A stretch of DNA of 64,000 nt from Weissella viridescens (GCF_001437355.1 NZ_JQBM01000001.1:224111-288110); one strand, 5' to 3'; positions 1 through 8,601 are shown, counted from the first letter of the stretch. Notes: a model not told the origin generated them from the sequence alone. Translations and numbers: made by a program.

Positions 1-157
1 GATCACGATAAACTTTTGTTACCTGCTTCTGTGTTTTTTTCGTCGAAGATTGTGACCCGCCATTTGTCAGAGTCGTCGCCTTTAAGGCCAAGCCACCACA
101 AACAACACCACACCCGACTAATCCAATCAAAACTAAGCCAATTTTTTTATAATTCAT
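1..157 (-). CDS. Putative lipoprotein or secreted protein, N-terminal fragment
   Basis: Only the first 52 codons lie in the window; the gene runs off the left edge. The start reads MNYKKIGLVLIGLVGC, two lysines, a hydrophobic stretch and then LVGC, which fits a lipobox with Cys16 as the lipidation site. After this comes a Ser/Thr/Lys-rich linker. A GGGAAG SD-like sequence sits 4 bases before this ATG. An in-frame ATG 12 bases upstream (at 169) would add MGRK but has no SD. Function cannot be named from this piece. It is the last gene on a minus-strand stretch and is separated from the YolD-like gene by about 190 bp. Confidence 0.55.
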   Translation of the reverse strand, partial: MNYKKIGLVLIGLVGCGVVCGGLALKATTLTNGGSQSSTKKTQKQVTKVYRD

Positions 158-351
158 TTTTCTTCCCATACCAATTGTATTCCCGCAATAATTAACATTG
201 TTTAGACTAGCCTATTTATCAAGTAACGGCAAGCCCCGTCCTTTTCCTATTTGTAAAAAAAAAGAACGAAGCCATCCCGGGCTATCATATGTGCTTTAAA
301 CCTGCATCGTTAAAGTAATACCCAAGCTGAATAGTCACCCACCGACAACTT

Positions 352-738
352 CTATCGAATAACACGCTCACACCAATTAATATCATCACACGCAATCATT
401 TCAGTTCCAACATAAATATAGTTGTCCCTGTAACCCGTCACTTTACCCTGAACTATCGGGGTTAGATGTCCCAACTCATCACGCCGAATACGCTGTACTT
501 TCACCACTTCATGATTAGCATAAGCATGCGTCAACACCTGATCAATTTCTGCTTCATCCATCCGAGGCTTTGCTGTTCGTGTTTCAACTTCAGCTGCCTT
601 TTCTGTATATTTGGCCACATCCTCAACATGGTCTGACAAATAAAACCCTTGCCATTTCACCATACCGCGATCACGGTAGGTTTTTTCAAAGAAATCCTTA
701 GCTCGGAGAAAAGCGGCTGCATTAGCTTTGCTATCCAT
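352..738 (-). CDS. YolD-like family protein
   Basis: 128 aa. The family is encoded beside Y-family polymerases (UmuC/UvrX) in Firmicutes and is thought to act with them in damage tolerance. The N-terminal half is charged and helical and contains DRGMVKW, typical of YolD proteins. The C-terminal half has a small beta-rich segment with ITPIVQGKVTG-like strands. I chose the ATG at 738 because GGAGG lies 8 bases upstream; a longer TTG reading (from 783) has no comparable SD. The start overlaps the last 8 bases of the polymerase gene (ATGGATAG), so the two are translationally coupled. The role is inferred from family and context. Confidence 0.8.
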   Translation of the reverse strand: MDSKANAAAFLRAKDFFEKTYRDRGMVKWQGFYLSDHVEDVAKYTEKAAEVETRTAKPRMDEAEIDQVLTHAYANHEVVKVQRIRRDELGHLTPIVQGKVTGYRDNYIYVGTEMIACDDINWCERVIR

Positions 739-2038
739 ATGCGTTGCCTCCACTGTGTCCCCCAACCAATCCGGCTCGGTCAATCATGGTGCCACCATTA
801 TCAGTTGAGGCTAGTTTAACAATAGCCGTCGTACCAAACTTATGACGAATATCATCAACCACATGCTCTATAGTTTGTTCTTTAATATTGATTGTAGGTT
901 CAATAAATAAATCCATTTGTTCAGCCACATCAGGAATTAATTTACCAACTGATATTCCAATGTGCCGAATACTTTGCCCGTCATATTGACTATCAAATAA
1001 TTGATAAAGGGCGCCAACGATTCGTTTTGCGCGATTCGTCGGGTCTATGCTTATTTGTCCGGAAAATCCGGGTTCGCTCTCTGATAACGCAGCACCCACA
1101 TAAAGATGAACTACCTGACAAGCCTGACCTTTAGCCCGTAAACGCGCAGCAATTTGTTCACCGATTTCACGGATGACATTTTTAATTTCGCTTGCTTGAA
1201 CATAATCTCGTGGTAAAACCTGACTATTCGATATACTAGCGCCCTTTGGCTGATATTTATCAGACAACCGACTTCGGTCAACCCCCCAGGCTAAAGCAAA
1301 TAAGTCAGCACCTTTAACACCAAAGCGCTCCATTAAATACTGTGGATCTGCCAATGCAATATCTCCCATAGTACATAATCCCATCTGATTTAATTTTTTG
1401 GCTGTCCTTCGTCCAATGCTCCATACTTCGCTTAAGTCATGGATTGACCATAACTTATCTGGAACTTGTTCATAATGCCATTCAGCAATCAAACTATGGT
1501 TATTTTTAGATTCTAAATCTAAGGCCAGTTTAGCCATAGTCGGATTGTCACCGATGCCAACTGTCAAATATAAACCAAGGCGTTGTTTAACTTCCAATTG
1601 AATAATTCGGGCAAGACCTTTTAACGTCAAATCATGCCCGTACTTCGTCTGCAAGTATCCCCATGAATCTGTGACATCTAATATAGATTCATCAATCGAA
1701 TACAGTTGCAAATCTTCCTCAGCTACAAATTCCCGAAAAATATCATTAACTCTTTTATTTTCCTTAATATAGTAATTCATGCGTGGTGGCACAATAATTA
1801 ACCGTGGATCATCTGGTAAATCACGATGTCGCGTTACATTAGAAATACCAAATGTTTTTTTTGCCATCGGCAATGAAGCCAACACTAATCCACCATTCGT
1901 ATTATCAGCTTGGCTCATTACAACTAATAACGCTTTCATCGGATTTAGACCTAGGTCCACACATTCACAACTGGCATAAAAACTTTTACTATCAATCATG
2001 AGTATTTTTCGCCGTACTTCATTTTCTGTCGGAAACAT
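731..2038 (-). CDS. umuC: Y-family DNA polymerase, UmuC/UvrX type
   Basis: 435 aa, normal length for Gram-positive UmuC/UvrX proteins that copy past damaged bases. The catalytic acidic residues are visible: Asp16 in MIDSKSFYASCE and Asp116-Glu117 in YSIDESILDVT. A helix-hairpin-helix thumb follows (WSIGRRTAKKLNQMG region), then a little-finger domain. The ATG is preceded by GGAGG at 7-base spacing. It is the first gene of a two-gene unit with the YolD-like gene. A promoter with a dyad having the AAC-N4-GTT core of the Gram-positive LexA box lies just upstream, so SOS control is plausible. The C-terminus is short of a recognisable clamp-binding motif that I can assign. Confidence 0.92.
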   Translation of the reverse strand: MFPTENEVRRKILMIDSKSFYASCECVDLGLNPMKALLVVMSQADNTNGGLVLASLPMAKKTFGISNVTRHRDLPDDPRLIIVPPRMNYYIKENKRVNDIFREFVAEEDLQLYSIDESILDVTDSWGYLQTKYGHDLTLKGLARIIQLEVKQRLGLYLTVGIGDNPTMAKLALDLESKNNHSLIAEWHYEQVPDKLWSIHDLSEVWSIGRRTAKKLNQMGLCTMGDIALADPQYLMERFGVKGADLFALAWGVDRSRLSDKYQPKGASISNSQVLPRDYVQASEIKNVIREIGEQIAARLRAKGQACQVVHLYVGAALSESEPGFSGQISIDPTNRAKRIVGALYQLFDSQYDGQSIRHIGISVGKLIPDVAEQMDLFIEPTINIKEQTIEHVVDDIRHKFGTTAIVKLASTDNGGTMIDRAGLVGGHSGGNAYG

Positions 2039-2059
2039 CCTGACACCTCCATTTAAAAC

Positions 2060-2071
2060 TAACTATCGTTA
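2060..2071. promoter_or_regulatory. LexA-like dyad at the umuC promoter
   Basis: TAACTATCGTTA is a dyad (TAAC/GTTA) with the AAC-N4-GTT core of the Gram-positive SOS box (GAAC-N4-GTTC). It lies directly downstream of the -10 box of umuC. The match is partial. Confidence 0.35.
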
Positions 2072-2099
2072 ATTTTAACCTAACATTTAAGATAATCAA
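2072..2099 (-). promoter_or_regulatory. Promoter of umuC-yolD
   Basis: On the minus strand TTGATT (2094-2099) and TAAAAT (2072-2077) are separated by 16 bp, and umuC starts 34 bases downstream. Confidence 0.55.
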
Positions 2100-2157
2100 G
2101 ATTTTTTGATAGAAATCTTCATCATTTTATATGACTGTTCATCAGAAAAATTATAAT

Positions 2158-2192
2158 AAAAAAGAGCTATGAATTTATTCATAGCTCTTTTT
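2158..2192 (-). terminator. Rho-independent terminator of the yhgE-like gene
   Basis: Perfect inverted repeat AGAGCTATGAAT/ATTCATAGCTCT with T-runs on both sides. It lies 12 bp after the stop codon of the YhgE-like gene. Confidence 0.9.
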
Positions 2193-2201
2193 CTTTTCAT
2201 A

Positions 2202-4925
2202 TTAAGCTTCGTCCTGCAAATCAAACCTGAAGCGCTTCTTCATCTGCATTCTGAAGAAGAGGTATGACAAGCCGGCTAAGACAAGACTCATGGCAATGAG
2301 TATCAACATCGGTTGTAGAATACCATCCCCAGTAGAGATTGTCGCTCTTAGCCCCTCAATTGAATACGTCATTGGCATGTATGGATGAATTGCCCGATAG
2401 AACGGTGTTGTTAACTGCATTGGGTAGGTCCCCCCAGCCGCAGATAGCTGCAAGACCATCAAAATCAAAGCCAGGAATGTTCCCAACTTTCCAAGACAGA
2501 CACTCAGCAAGAACAAGATTGTCATATCAGCTACTGAGCTGACTAACAAAACAATCAAGAACTTAAATGGTTCAAGTGGATGAATACCAACTAGGAAGAT
2601 TGAAGCTAGATAAACAATTAACGCTGGTCCAATTGATAGTACAAGCGGTACCATAAACTTACTGAACCACCAGCCTAATGAACTCTTAGGTGGCACAATT
2701 GCTGGATCAAATACGTTGATAATCGCCATTAAAGTAATCATTCCAACGTATAAGTAGATTGAAAGCATGTATGGTGCCATACCATAACCATTGTTCTTCG
2801 TATTGGTTGAATCACTATGCTTCACCTTAATTGGCTTACCAAACATGTTAACAGTCTTCTTATTGTCCTTAACCTTGTTAACCTTCTCAGCCCCATCGTT
2901 CAAGCCCTTTGAAAGTTTGTCGGCACCTTGGTTGGCAGACACTAGTCCAACCGTTAACTCATTTGCACCGGCCGTTAGTTTACCACCACCAGCAGCCAGT
3001 TGCTCTGCTGCTTCATAGATCTGGGCCCCCTTGGCATCCAACTGACCCAAACCACTAGCTAACTGTTGACCACCTTGATTGAGTTGTGAAACCCCACCAG
3101 TATATTGACCAAGTCCACTAGCTAATTGATTAGCACCTGATTGAAGTTGGCCACTCTTGCTATCAAGTTGACCGAGTCCGCCAGCAATTTGGTTGGCACC
3201 TGATTGAATCTCACCACTTTTACCATCAAGCTGACCTAAGCCACCAGCCAATTGGTTGGCACCTGATTGAATTTCGCCACTCTTACCATTAAGTTGACCA
3301 AGTCCACCAGCTAATTGGTTGGCACCTGACTGAATCTCACCACTCTTATTATCAAGTTGTGTTAGTCCATTGTAAACTGCGGCACCACCTTGCTTAAGGC
3401 CAGCACTCTTTTGGTTGAGTTGGCTCAAGCCACCATTCAAGGAATTAGCTCCCGCTGAAAGTTCAGATACACCACCGAAAGCTTTTTGCATCCCGGCGTA
3501 AAGTTGATCATAGCCATCAGCTAGCTTAGCTAAATTATTCGTCTGCGCAGAATCACTTTGCAATTCAGTTTGAACCGAATTCAAGTTAGCCGTTAAACCA
3601 CTAACATTCGTTTTAAGCGTTTGCTTTTGTGCTGCTGTTAGGTTAGAAGCGTTCTCCAAGGCTGCCAAACTTTGAATTTGCCCCGCCATATCACTCAACT
3701 TAGCAGTTAATGCAGCATTATTGCCACCAGACTGCGTTTGACGTAGCTTATCAACTTCCGCCTTATATTGTGACGCAGCTGAACTTAAGCTTTGACCACC
3801 ATCGTTAACACTACTATTAAGGGTATTTAATGAGTCCGTTAGCTTGGCACTACCAGCTTGAGCTGAACTAACACCAGCCGTATATTGCTGAATCCCCTCA
3901 TTTAATTGAGAACTACCATCCACTAACTTTGAAACACCACCAGTGTATTGGCCCAAACCAGTCGCCAATGATTGGCTACCTTGGTTCAGTTTTGAGACAC
4001 CACCGGTATACTGTCCCAAACCAGTCGCCAATGATTGGCCACCTTGGTTCAGTTTTGAGACACCGCCAGTATATTGGCCCAAACCAGTCGCCAATGATTG
4101 GCCACCTTGGTTTAGTTTTGAGACACCGCCAGTATATTGGCCTAAGCCACCAGCAAGTGAACCAGCTCCTGACTGTAACTGACCACCCTTACTATTAAGT
4201 TCAGACAACCCACCAGCTAACTTTTGACTACCGTCATTTAGTTGTGAAACGCCATTGGTATATTGCCCAAGCCCTTGGCCCAGTTGACCAGCACCGTTAC
4301 CGAGCTTACCAGCACCATCAGCAAGACTCTTGGATCCATCACTTGCCTTTTGCAAACCATCACCAAGTTTTGCTGATCCATCAGCCGCTTTTTGCATCCC
4401 TTTACCCGCTTGTTTAAAGCCAGTTAAGACTGCCTGTGCATAGGCCTTAGTCACTTCACTTTGGACATCAGCCTTAATTTCGTTCATCGCTCCTTCACCA
4501 ATCTTTGAACCGATGAAGTTATTTCCAGAACTTGTTTTATATTTGAGTTGCATTTGCTTTGGATGATCATCCATTAGCGTTTTCGAATTCTTTGAAAAGT
4601 CTTTTGGAATAATAATTTCCAAATAGTACTTACCGTCTTTTAGCTTCTTATCAGCTTCTTTCTCGTCAACTTTTTTGAAGTCCAGACTCTTGCTATCAAC
4701 TAAGTTGTTAGCCATTGATTTTCCAATATTGACCTTTTTACCATCAATCTTGACACTCTGATCTTGATTAACGACAGCTACGGGTAGTTTATCAAGGGCA
4801 CCATAAGGATTCCACATTGACTTCAAAAAAATGACAGAATAAATTGCCGGAATCAGCATAATCACAATCATCGCAAAGCGTAACAACTTATTCTTCTTTA
4901 ACTTTTCCCACTCTGCCTTTATCAT
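2202..4925 (-). CDS. YhgE/Pip family membrane protein with tandem repeats
   Basis: 907 aa. One N-terminal membrane helix (about residues 13-35) starts with the family signature in which an Asn-Pro-Tyr-Gly follows the helix (NPYGALDKLPVAVVNQD). A long extracellular region follows, built of Gly/Gln/Ser/Leu-rich heptad-like repeats. The last 200 residues hold an ABC-2-type bundle of about five membrane helices. Lactococcal Pip is a phage receptor; YhgE proteins have also been linked to export, and the actual substrate here is unknown. The repeat region includes two sets of near-identical 21-aa units. AAGGAG precedes the ATG, which overlaps the stop codon of the upstream Rrf2-type regulator gene (ATGA), so the pair is one operon. 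Confidence 0.85.
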   Translation of the reverse strand: MIKAEWEKLKKNKLLRFAMIVIMLIPAIYSVIFLKSMWNPYGALDKLPVAVVNQDQSVKIDGKKVNIGKSMANNLVDSKSLDFKKVDEKEADKKLKDGKYYLEIIIPKDFSKNSKTLMDDHPKQMQLKYKTSSGNNFIGSKIGEGAMNEIKADVQSEVTKAYAQAVLTGFKQAGKGMQKAADGSAKLGDGLQKASDGSKSLADGAGKLGNGAGQLGQGLGQYTNGVSQLNDGSQKLAGGLSELNSKGGQLQSGAGSLAGGLGQYTGGVSKLNQGGQSLATGLGQYTGGVSKLNQGGQSLATGLGQYTGGVSKLNQGSQSLATGLGQYTGGVSKLVDGSSQLNEGIQQYTAGVSSAQAGSAKLTDSLNTLNSSVNDGGQSLSSAASQYKAEVDKLRQTQSGGNNAALTAKLSDMAGQIQSLAALENASNLTAAQKQTLKTNVSGLTANLNSVQTELQSDSAQTNNLAKLADGYDQLYAGMQKAFGGVSELSAGANSLNGGLSQLNQKSAGLKQGGAAVYNGLTQLDNKSGEIQSGANQLAGGLGQLNGKSGEIQSGANQLAGGLGQLDGKSGEIQSGANQIAGGLGQLDSKSGQLQSGANQLASGLGQYTGGVSQLNQGGQQLASGLGQLDAKGAQIYEAAEQLAAGGGKLTAGANELTVGLVSANQGADKLSKGLNDGAEKVNKVKDNKKTVNMFGKPIKVKHSDSTNTKNNGYGMAPYMLSIYLYVGMITLMAIINVFDPAIVPPKSSLGWWFSKFMVPLVLSIGPALIVYLASIFLVGIHPLEPFKFLIVLLVSSVADMTILFLLSVCLGKLGTFLALILMVLQLSAAGGTYPMQLTTPFYRAIHPYMPMTYSIEGLRATISTGDGILQPMLILIAMSLVLAGLSYLFFRMQMKKRFRFDLQDEA
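3130..4145 (-). repeat. Two sets of 63-bp tandem repeats inside the yhgE-like gene
   Basis: At about 3130-3345 a 21-aa unit (SGEIQSGANQLAGGLGQL core) recurs about four times. At about 3930-4145 another 21-aa unit (GLGQYTGGVSKLNQGGQSL core) recurs about four times, and neighbouring DNA copies are almost identical. This predicts length variation by slippage or recombination. Confidence 0.8.
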
Positions 4926-5365
4926 GTATGACTCCTTTCTGGTCGATGTGCTCGAATTAACTGACTAATCTTATAACTATTCAGTCGTTGCAAATAAGCC
5001 TGCTCAGCTTTTTCCATAAAAGAAGCAACTTCTTCTTCGCCTGAGCGAATATCCGAGGCACCCTCCAAAAAATTGTCGGCAAGATGTTTAGGGTGGTAAT
5101 TCTTCGTTTTACCCTCAATCGCATAGTAAATATCGAGTAAGGAGATATCGTCGGTGTTTTTAATGAGGTAATAGCCGCCACCTTTACCCGTATCCGATGC
5201 AATAACATTTTCGCGGACAAGATTTGCCAAAATTTTCTTGGTATAAGCATTCGAGCTCTGCATCAACTCACTGATTTCATTACTACTAATCTTTTGAGGG
5301 TAACGATCGTTGGCCAAGAGCAAAACAATGCAAATGGCACCTTCGAAACTATCTTTATATTTCAT
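4922..5365 (-). CDS. Rrf2 family transcriptional regulator
   Basis: 147 aa. Rrf2-type winged helix: an N-terminal helix with MKYKDSFEGAICIVLLLA, a recognition region (SNEISELMQSSNAYTKKILANL is the HTH area) and a wing with GKGGGYYL. It has a single cysteine near the N-terminus and no three-cysteine cluster, so Fe-S sensing of the IscR/NsrR type is unlikely. GGAGG lies 7 bases before the ATG. The stop overlaps the start of the YhgE-like gene by 4 bases. The promoter carries an inverted repeat across the -35 region, which suggests that this protein represses its own operon. The ligand is unknown. Confidence 0.85.
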   Translation of the reverse strand: MKYKDSFEGAICIVLLLANDRYPQKISSNEISELMQSSNAYTKKILANLVRENVIASDTGKGGGYYLIKNTDDISLLDIYYAIEGKTKNYHPKHLADNFLEGASDIRSGEEEVASFMEKAEQAYLQRLNSYKISQLIRAHRPERSHT

Positions 5366-5398
5366 CCAGACCCCTCCATCATTAATTTAACTGCATAC

Positions 5399-5430
5399 AT
5401 TATACATACGTGGATGACAAATGTCCACGT
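5399..5430 (-). promoter_or_regulatory. Promoter and operator of the rrf2-yhgE operon
   Basis: TGGACA (5422-5427), 17 bp, TATAAT (5399-5404) on the minus strand. The inverted repeat ACGTGGA/TCCACGT (5408-5414 and 5424-5430) spans the -35 and spacer, as expected for an autorepressor operator. Confidence 0.7.
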
Positions 5431-5507
5431 TAAACCGTTAATTTATTTCACTTTATTTAAAATCTTGTCCTCATTCTCACAGTATTTAAATTAAATGTTT
5501 TTGAAAT

Positions 5508-5537
5508 CAAAAAAGGTCGCCCGTATCAGGCGACCTT
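5508..5537 (-). terminator. Terminator of the M20 deacylase gene
   Basis: Stem AAGGTCGCC/GGGCGACCTT with a 5-6 base loop, then TTTTTTG on the minus strand, 12 bases after the stop. Confidence 0.9.
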
Positions 5538-5548
5538 GCAACATTTAA

Positions 5549-6709
5549 TTAATATTCAGTGGATACGGTCGTAAATAATTCTGTGTACATGTCGATAAAC
5601 TTTAGATACATATCCTTCGAGCACTCTTCATTATTTTGGTGTGCCGTTAGGAAGTTTCCCGGACCAAACACAGCCATTGGAAATCCGATTGGATGATCAA
5701 CAAGAAGCTTTGAAGCATCTGTTCCGCCCGGTGCAGCGATAGCTTTAATATCTTTTCCGACCGCCGCTTTGGCAATTGCTTGCATTTTTTGAATCAACTT
5801 TGAATGCAAGTCACCTTCAATTGGAATGATTTCCATGGTAACTTCACGACTAACCTCACCCTTGTGATTAGCATTAAAGTCAGCAATGGCTTGGTCAATA
5901 ATGGCCAATACTGCTTCGTTATCAAATTCGGGTACCGTACGCACATTTAACTGTGCTTCTGCAGTTGCGGGTAAAATGTTTGGTTGAGAACCGCCATTGA
6001 TCACATCAATATTGTAGACATCTTGTCCAAGATATTGGTTGGTATCCTTTTGGCTTCTTTCATCCAATTTCGTTTTAATATCCGCCCAAACATCCATTAA
6101 CTCTTGAATAGCGTTAATACCTAATTGTGGCGTTGAACTATGCGCAGCCTTTCCTTTGGCTGAGAGCGTGATATTCAACTCACCCTTATTAGCAAAGCTT
6201 GTATTGTATCCCGTTGGTTCACCGACAATCAGCGCGTCAACGTCATCCATGTATCCAGCAGCTTGAAGGGCTGTTGAGCCAGCCATACCAACTTCTTCAC
6301 CAGCTGTTGCTAAGAAACGCAAAGTACCATCGAATGGTATCTCCTTTTCTTTAATGTCAATTAAAGCGATGGCCGCTGCAGCTAAACCGCTTTTCATGTC
6401 TGAAACGCCACGACCAAACATTTTGTCTCCATCCATGGTTAATTGAAGTGGATCCGTCGCCCATTGGCTACGATCAAAGTCAACCACATCCATGTGCCCA
6501 GTAAAGGCAATGACTGGCTTACCAGTTCCAACGTGTGCCACTAAATTAGCGCGATGGTCAGGATCAGAAGCAAGCGGTAAGATTTCCGCTTCAATGCCAT
6601 GTTTTTCAAACAAGGCCTTTAAGTATTCAGCCACGGGGCGTTCATTTCCATTACGACTATCAAATTGAATTAAATCTGACAAAATCTGAATTTTTTCATT
6701 ACTTTCCAT
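5549..6709 (-). CDS. ArgE/DapE family M20 metallo-deacylase
   Basis: 386 aa, the usual length of succinyl-diaminopimelate desuccinylase and related acyl-amino-acid deacylases; two Zn ions per active site are typical. Visible motifs: GHMDVV (His72 and Asp74), GRGVSDMKSG (Asp104), the catalytic/metal Glu pair in ATAGEEVG (Glu138-Glu139), GEPTGYN, and the C-terminal metal His in LTAHQNNE. The substrate could be succinyl-DAP, acetyl-ornithine or a peptide; sequence alone does not decide. Two in-frame ATGs start the frame; the second (6709) has GGAG at 7-base spacing, the first only 1 base, so I chose the second. Monocistronic, with its own terminator and an extended -10 promoter. Confidence 0.85.
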   Translation of the reverse strand: MESNEKIQILSDLIQFDSRNGNERPVAEYLKALFEKHGIEAEILPLASDPDHRANLVAHVGTGKPVIAFTGHMDVVDFDRSQWATDPLQLTMDGDKMFGRGVSDMKSGLAAAAIALIDIKEKEIPFDGTLRFLATAGEEVGMAGSTALQAAGYMDDVDALIVGEPTGYNTSFANKGELNITLSAKGKAAHSSTPQLGINAIQELMDVWADIKTKLDERSQKDTNQYLGQDVYNIDVINGGSQPNILPATAEAQLNVRTVPEFDNEAVLAIIDQAIADFNANHKGEVSREVTMEIIPIEGDLHSKLIQKMQAIAKAAVGKDIKAIAAPGGTDASKLLVDHPIGFPMAVFGPGNFLTAHQNNEECSKDMYLKFIDMYTELFTTVSTEY

Positions 6710-6760
6710 AAGCATTCTCCATTCATTAGTCGGATAAACATGACAAAATTATTAAAATAA

Positions 6761-6769
6761 AGTATAGCA
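6761..6769 (-). promoter_or_regulatory. Extended -10 promoter of the M20 deacylase gene
   Basis: Minus-strand TGCTATACT is an extended -10 element about 50 bases before the start; no good -35 is visible. Confidence 0.4.
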
Positions 6770-6792
6770 CTAATTCTGAAGAAAGATAGTTC

Positions 6793-6820
6793 TTGGCGAA
6801 AAATCATCAAGTGTTACAAT
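6793..6820 (+). promoter_or_regulatory. Promoter of the secreted Ser/Thr-rich protein gene
   Basis: TTGGCG, 16 bp, TACAAT with a TG just upstream of the -10; the gene starts 38 bases downstream. Confidence 0.5.
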
Positions 6821-6858
6821 GAAATAAACTAGGCTATGAGCGTAAAGGAGTTATACAC

Positions 6859-7449
6859 ATGCGTAAAGGAATTATTTCAATTATCGTTGCCACTGCCGTA
6901 ATTGGCGGAGCTGGTACTTATGGTTACGCTGAAATGAACGCGCAACATCAGGCTGAAACACAAAAAAGCCAAGCCTCAAGTCACGTTGCCAGCGTCAAGG
7001 CGACTTCTAAATCATCTTCACAAAAATTAGTGAATAAGACTAGTGTTACGACAACAAATGCAAATTCTAATGAATCAAGTTCTAACCAAACTAGCCAGTC
7101 AGAATCCAAATCATCGAACCTGACATCATCTGGTGATACAACTAGTTCATCTACTGACAGCACAACAAGTCAAATATCTACTGCACAATCGCAAGATGCT
7201 TCAACCGCCCATTCAAGTGCACAAACTACCATTGATCCAAACAATCCCAACCTGACACCAAATCAAATTGCACAGTTGTCTCCCACTGACCAAGCCGCTA
7301 ATCTACGCGTTGCAGCAGCTCAAGATCCCACCCGTTTCAAGATGGATTCAGCTATCGTAAAGGGGTATTCTAACGCGGCTATCCAGAGCGTCCCCGCTTG
7401 GTCACACTATTCTGATAGTGAAATCAACCACTTTAGGAGCCAAGATTAA
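6859..7449 (+). CDS. Secreted or membrane-anchored Ser/Thr-rich protein
   Basis: 196 aa. MRKG then a hydrophobic helix (residues 5-24) serves as signal peptide or membrane anchor. Residues 30-125 are a low-complexity Ser/Thr/Gln linker. The last 70 residues are more ordered, with repeated short helices and the segment NLTPNQIAQLSPTDQAANLR. AAAGGAG precedes the ATG. There is no LPXTG motif and no known catalytic motif. It stands alone, with its own promoter and a shared bidirectional terminator. I do not recognise a family; an envelope-exposed role is inference. Confidence 0.75.
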   Translation: MRKGIISIIVATAVIGGAGTYGYAEMNAQHQAETQKSQASSHVASVKATSKSSSQKLVNKTSVTTTNANSNESSSNQTSQSESKSSNLTSSGDTTSSSTDSTTSQISTAQSQDASTAHSSAQTTIDPNNPNLTPNQIAQLSPTDQAANLRVAAAQDPTRFKMDSAIVKGYSNAAIQSVPAWSHYSDSEINHFRSQD

Positions 7450-7460
7450 TAGACACAAAA

Positions 7461-7495
7461 AGCACCAGTATCCCAAGATACTGATGCTTTTTTTA
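7461..7495. terminator. Bidirectional terminator
   Basis: Stem AGCACCAGTATC/GATACTGATGCT with T-runs on both sides, between the convergent secreted-protein and Nudix genes. Confidence 0.9.
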
Positions 7496-7497
7496 AT

Positions 7498-7980
7498 CTA
7501 AAAATGCCACTGCGTAAAACGCGTTGCCGCTACATCAAAGTAACCGGTTGTTAAATACTGCTTTGCTTTTAAAACAAGCGGTGAAGCATTCGCCTCAGTT
7601 ATATCATCAAGGTCCACAAATAATGCTCCGGCGGCATCTTGACCATCAAAATCTGGCACTTTAGCCTGAATATCACCTTGGAACTGCAAAACATGGTAAA
7701 AGACGGTAACATGCTGGTTTTCTTCAAATCCTTGATAGTGCCAGGGATAGTGGAAACTTGTAACGCCCAGTTGCTGAATCTCTTTAGTTAAAAGTCCTGT
7801 CTCTTCTTTAATTTCACGAGTCAACGTCTGTTCTAAAGTTTCGCCTGCCTCCGATTGTCCACCAGGTAAATCAAAACGGTTTTGGTAAGGTCCATCTGTT
7901 TTTTTTATAACAGCCAGCTGTTTCTGCTGAACCATTACACCATAAACGCCAAAAGATTGATGTACGCCATTTTGCATCAT
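7498..7980 (-). CDS. Nudix hydrolase
   Basis: 160 aa. The Nudix box GX5EX7REUXEEXGU is complete at residues 41-63: Gly41, Glu47, Arg55-Glu56, Glu59-Glu60, Gly62. These bind Mg2+ and hydrolyse a nucleoside-diphosphate-linked substrate. The family is too broad to name the substrate; 8-oxo-dGTP, NDP-sugars and others are possible. GGAGG lies 6 bases before the first of two adjacent ATGs. It follows the SDR gene by 18 bp on the same strand, so the two are probably co-transcribed. Confidence 0.88.
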   Translation of the reverse strand: MMQNGVHQSFGVYGVMVQQKQLAVIKKTDGPYQNRFDLPGGQSEAGETLEQTLTREIKEETGLLTKEIQQLGVTSFHYPWHYQGFEENQHVTVFYHVLQFQGDIQAKVPDFDGQDAAGALFVDLDDITEANASPLVLKAKQYLTTGYFDVAATRFTQWHF

Positions 7981-7998
7981 CGTGAGCCTCCAGAAGCT

Positions 7999-8601
7999 TT
8001 AATATATCTGATATTCCTGTCCCGTTTGTTTACCGACAACACTTTTAACAAAAGCTTCGGCAACGTCCGTAATTGAGACCGGTGTATATCCCAAAAATTG
8101 CGACTTTAATTTCTCAAAACTGACATCAACCACATTAGGACTGATAGCATTAATGCGTAGTCCACGTGGTAAATCAATCGCGGCGGATTTTACAAAAGCA
8201 GTCACACCACCATTTGCCATGGCCGCTGAAGTACCACCAGGAATTGGATCATCTTTCTTAATCCCTGTCGTCAACGTAAAACTGCCACCATCTTTAAGAT
8301 AGTGCTGTCCAACAATCACCAAGTTAATTTGACCTAATAGCTTACTCTGGACTGACAACATATTATCTTCTGGTTGCATGTCAACCAAAGCCTTCGCAGT
8401 TGTCTGACCGGCAGTTGAAATCACGTGGTCTAACTCTGGCAGGTCCGTATACATATTTTTAATACTTTCAGGATCAGCTAAATCAACATAGACATCAGCA
8501 TCATGGCGGCCGCCACTAATAACGGAATGGCCTAATTCACGCAAACGCGCTACAACAGCCTTTCCCAATGTCCCATTTCCACCAACAACTAAAATTTGCA
8601 T
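7999..8601 (-). CDS. Short-chain dehydrogenase/reductase-like protein
   Basis: 200 aa. The N-terminus is a Rossmann fold with the GGNGTLG nucleotide motif and the basic GGRHD after strand 2, which suggests NADP. The usual catalytic YxxxK is not in place: where Tyr is expected the sequence reads SAAMANGGVTAFVKSAA, so Tyr is replaced while a later Lys exists. Similar Tyr-less short SDRs are common in lactic acid bacteria and their activity is unclear. A GAGG element precedes the ATG. It lies between a 90-aa protein gene and the Nudix gene, all on the minus strand. Confidence 0.82.
   Translation of the reverse strand: MQILVVGGNGTLGKAVVARLRELGHSVISGGRHDADVYVDLADPESIKNMYTDLPELDHVISTAGQTTAKALVDMQPEDNMLSVQSKLLGQINLVIVGQHYLKDGGSFTLTTGIKKDDPIPGGTSAAMANGGVTAFVKSAAIDLPRGLRINAISPNVVDVSFEKLKSQFLGYTPVSITDVAEAFVKSVVGKQTGQEYQIY

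Noticed and set aside
255..292. Possible terminator after the YolD-like gene
   Set aside because: The only stem is AGCC/GGCT, 4 bp, before a T-run on the minus strand; too weak to call.
3929..4198. Two plus-strand ORFs of 79-89 codons over the YhgE-like gene
   Set aside because: They are antisense shadows of the 63-bp repeats; their own repetition simply mirrors the real gene.
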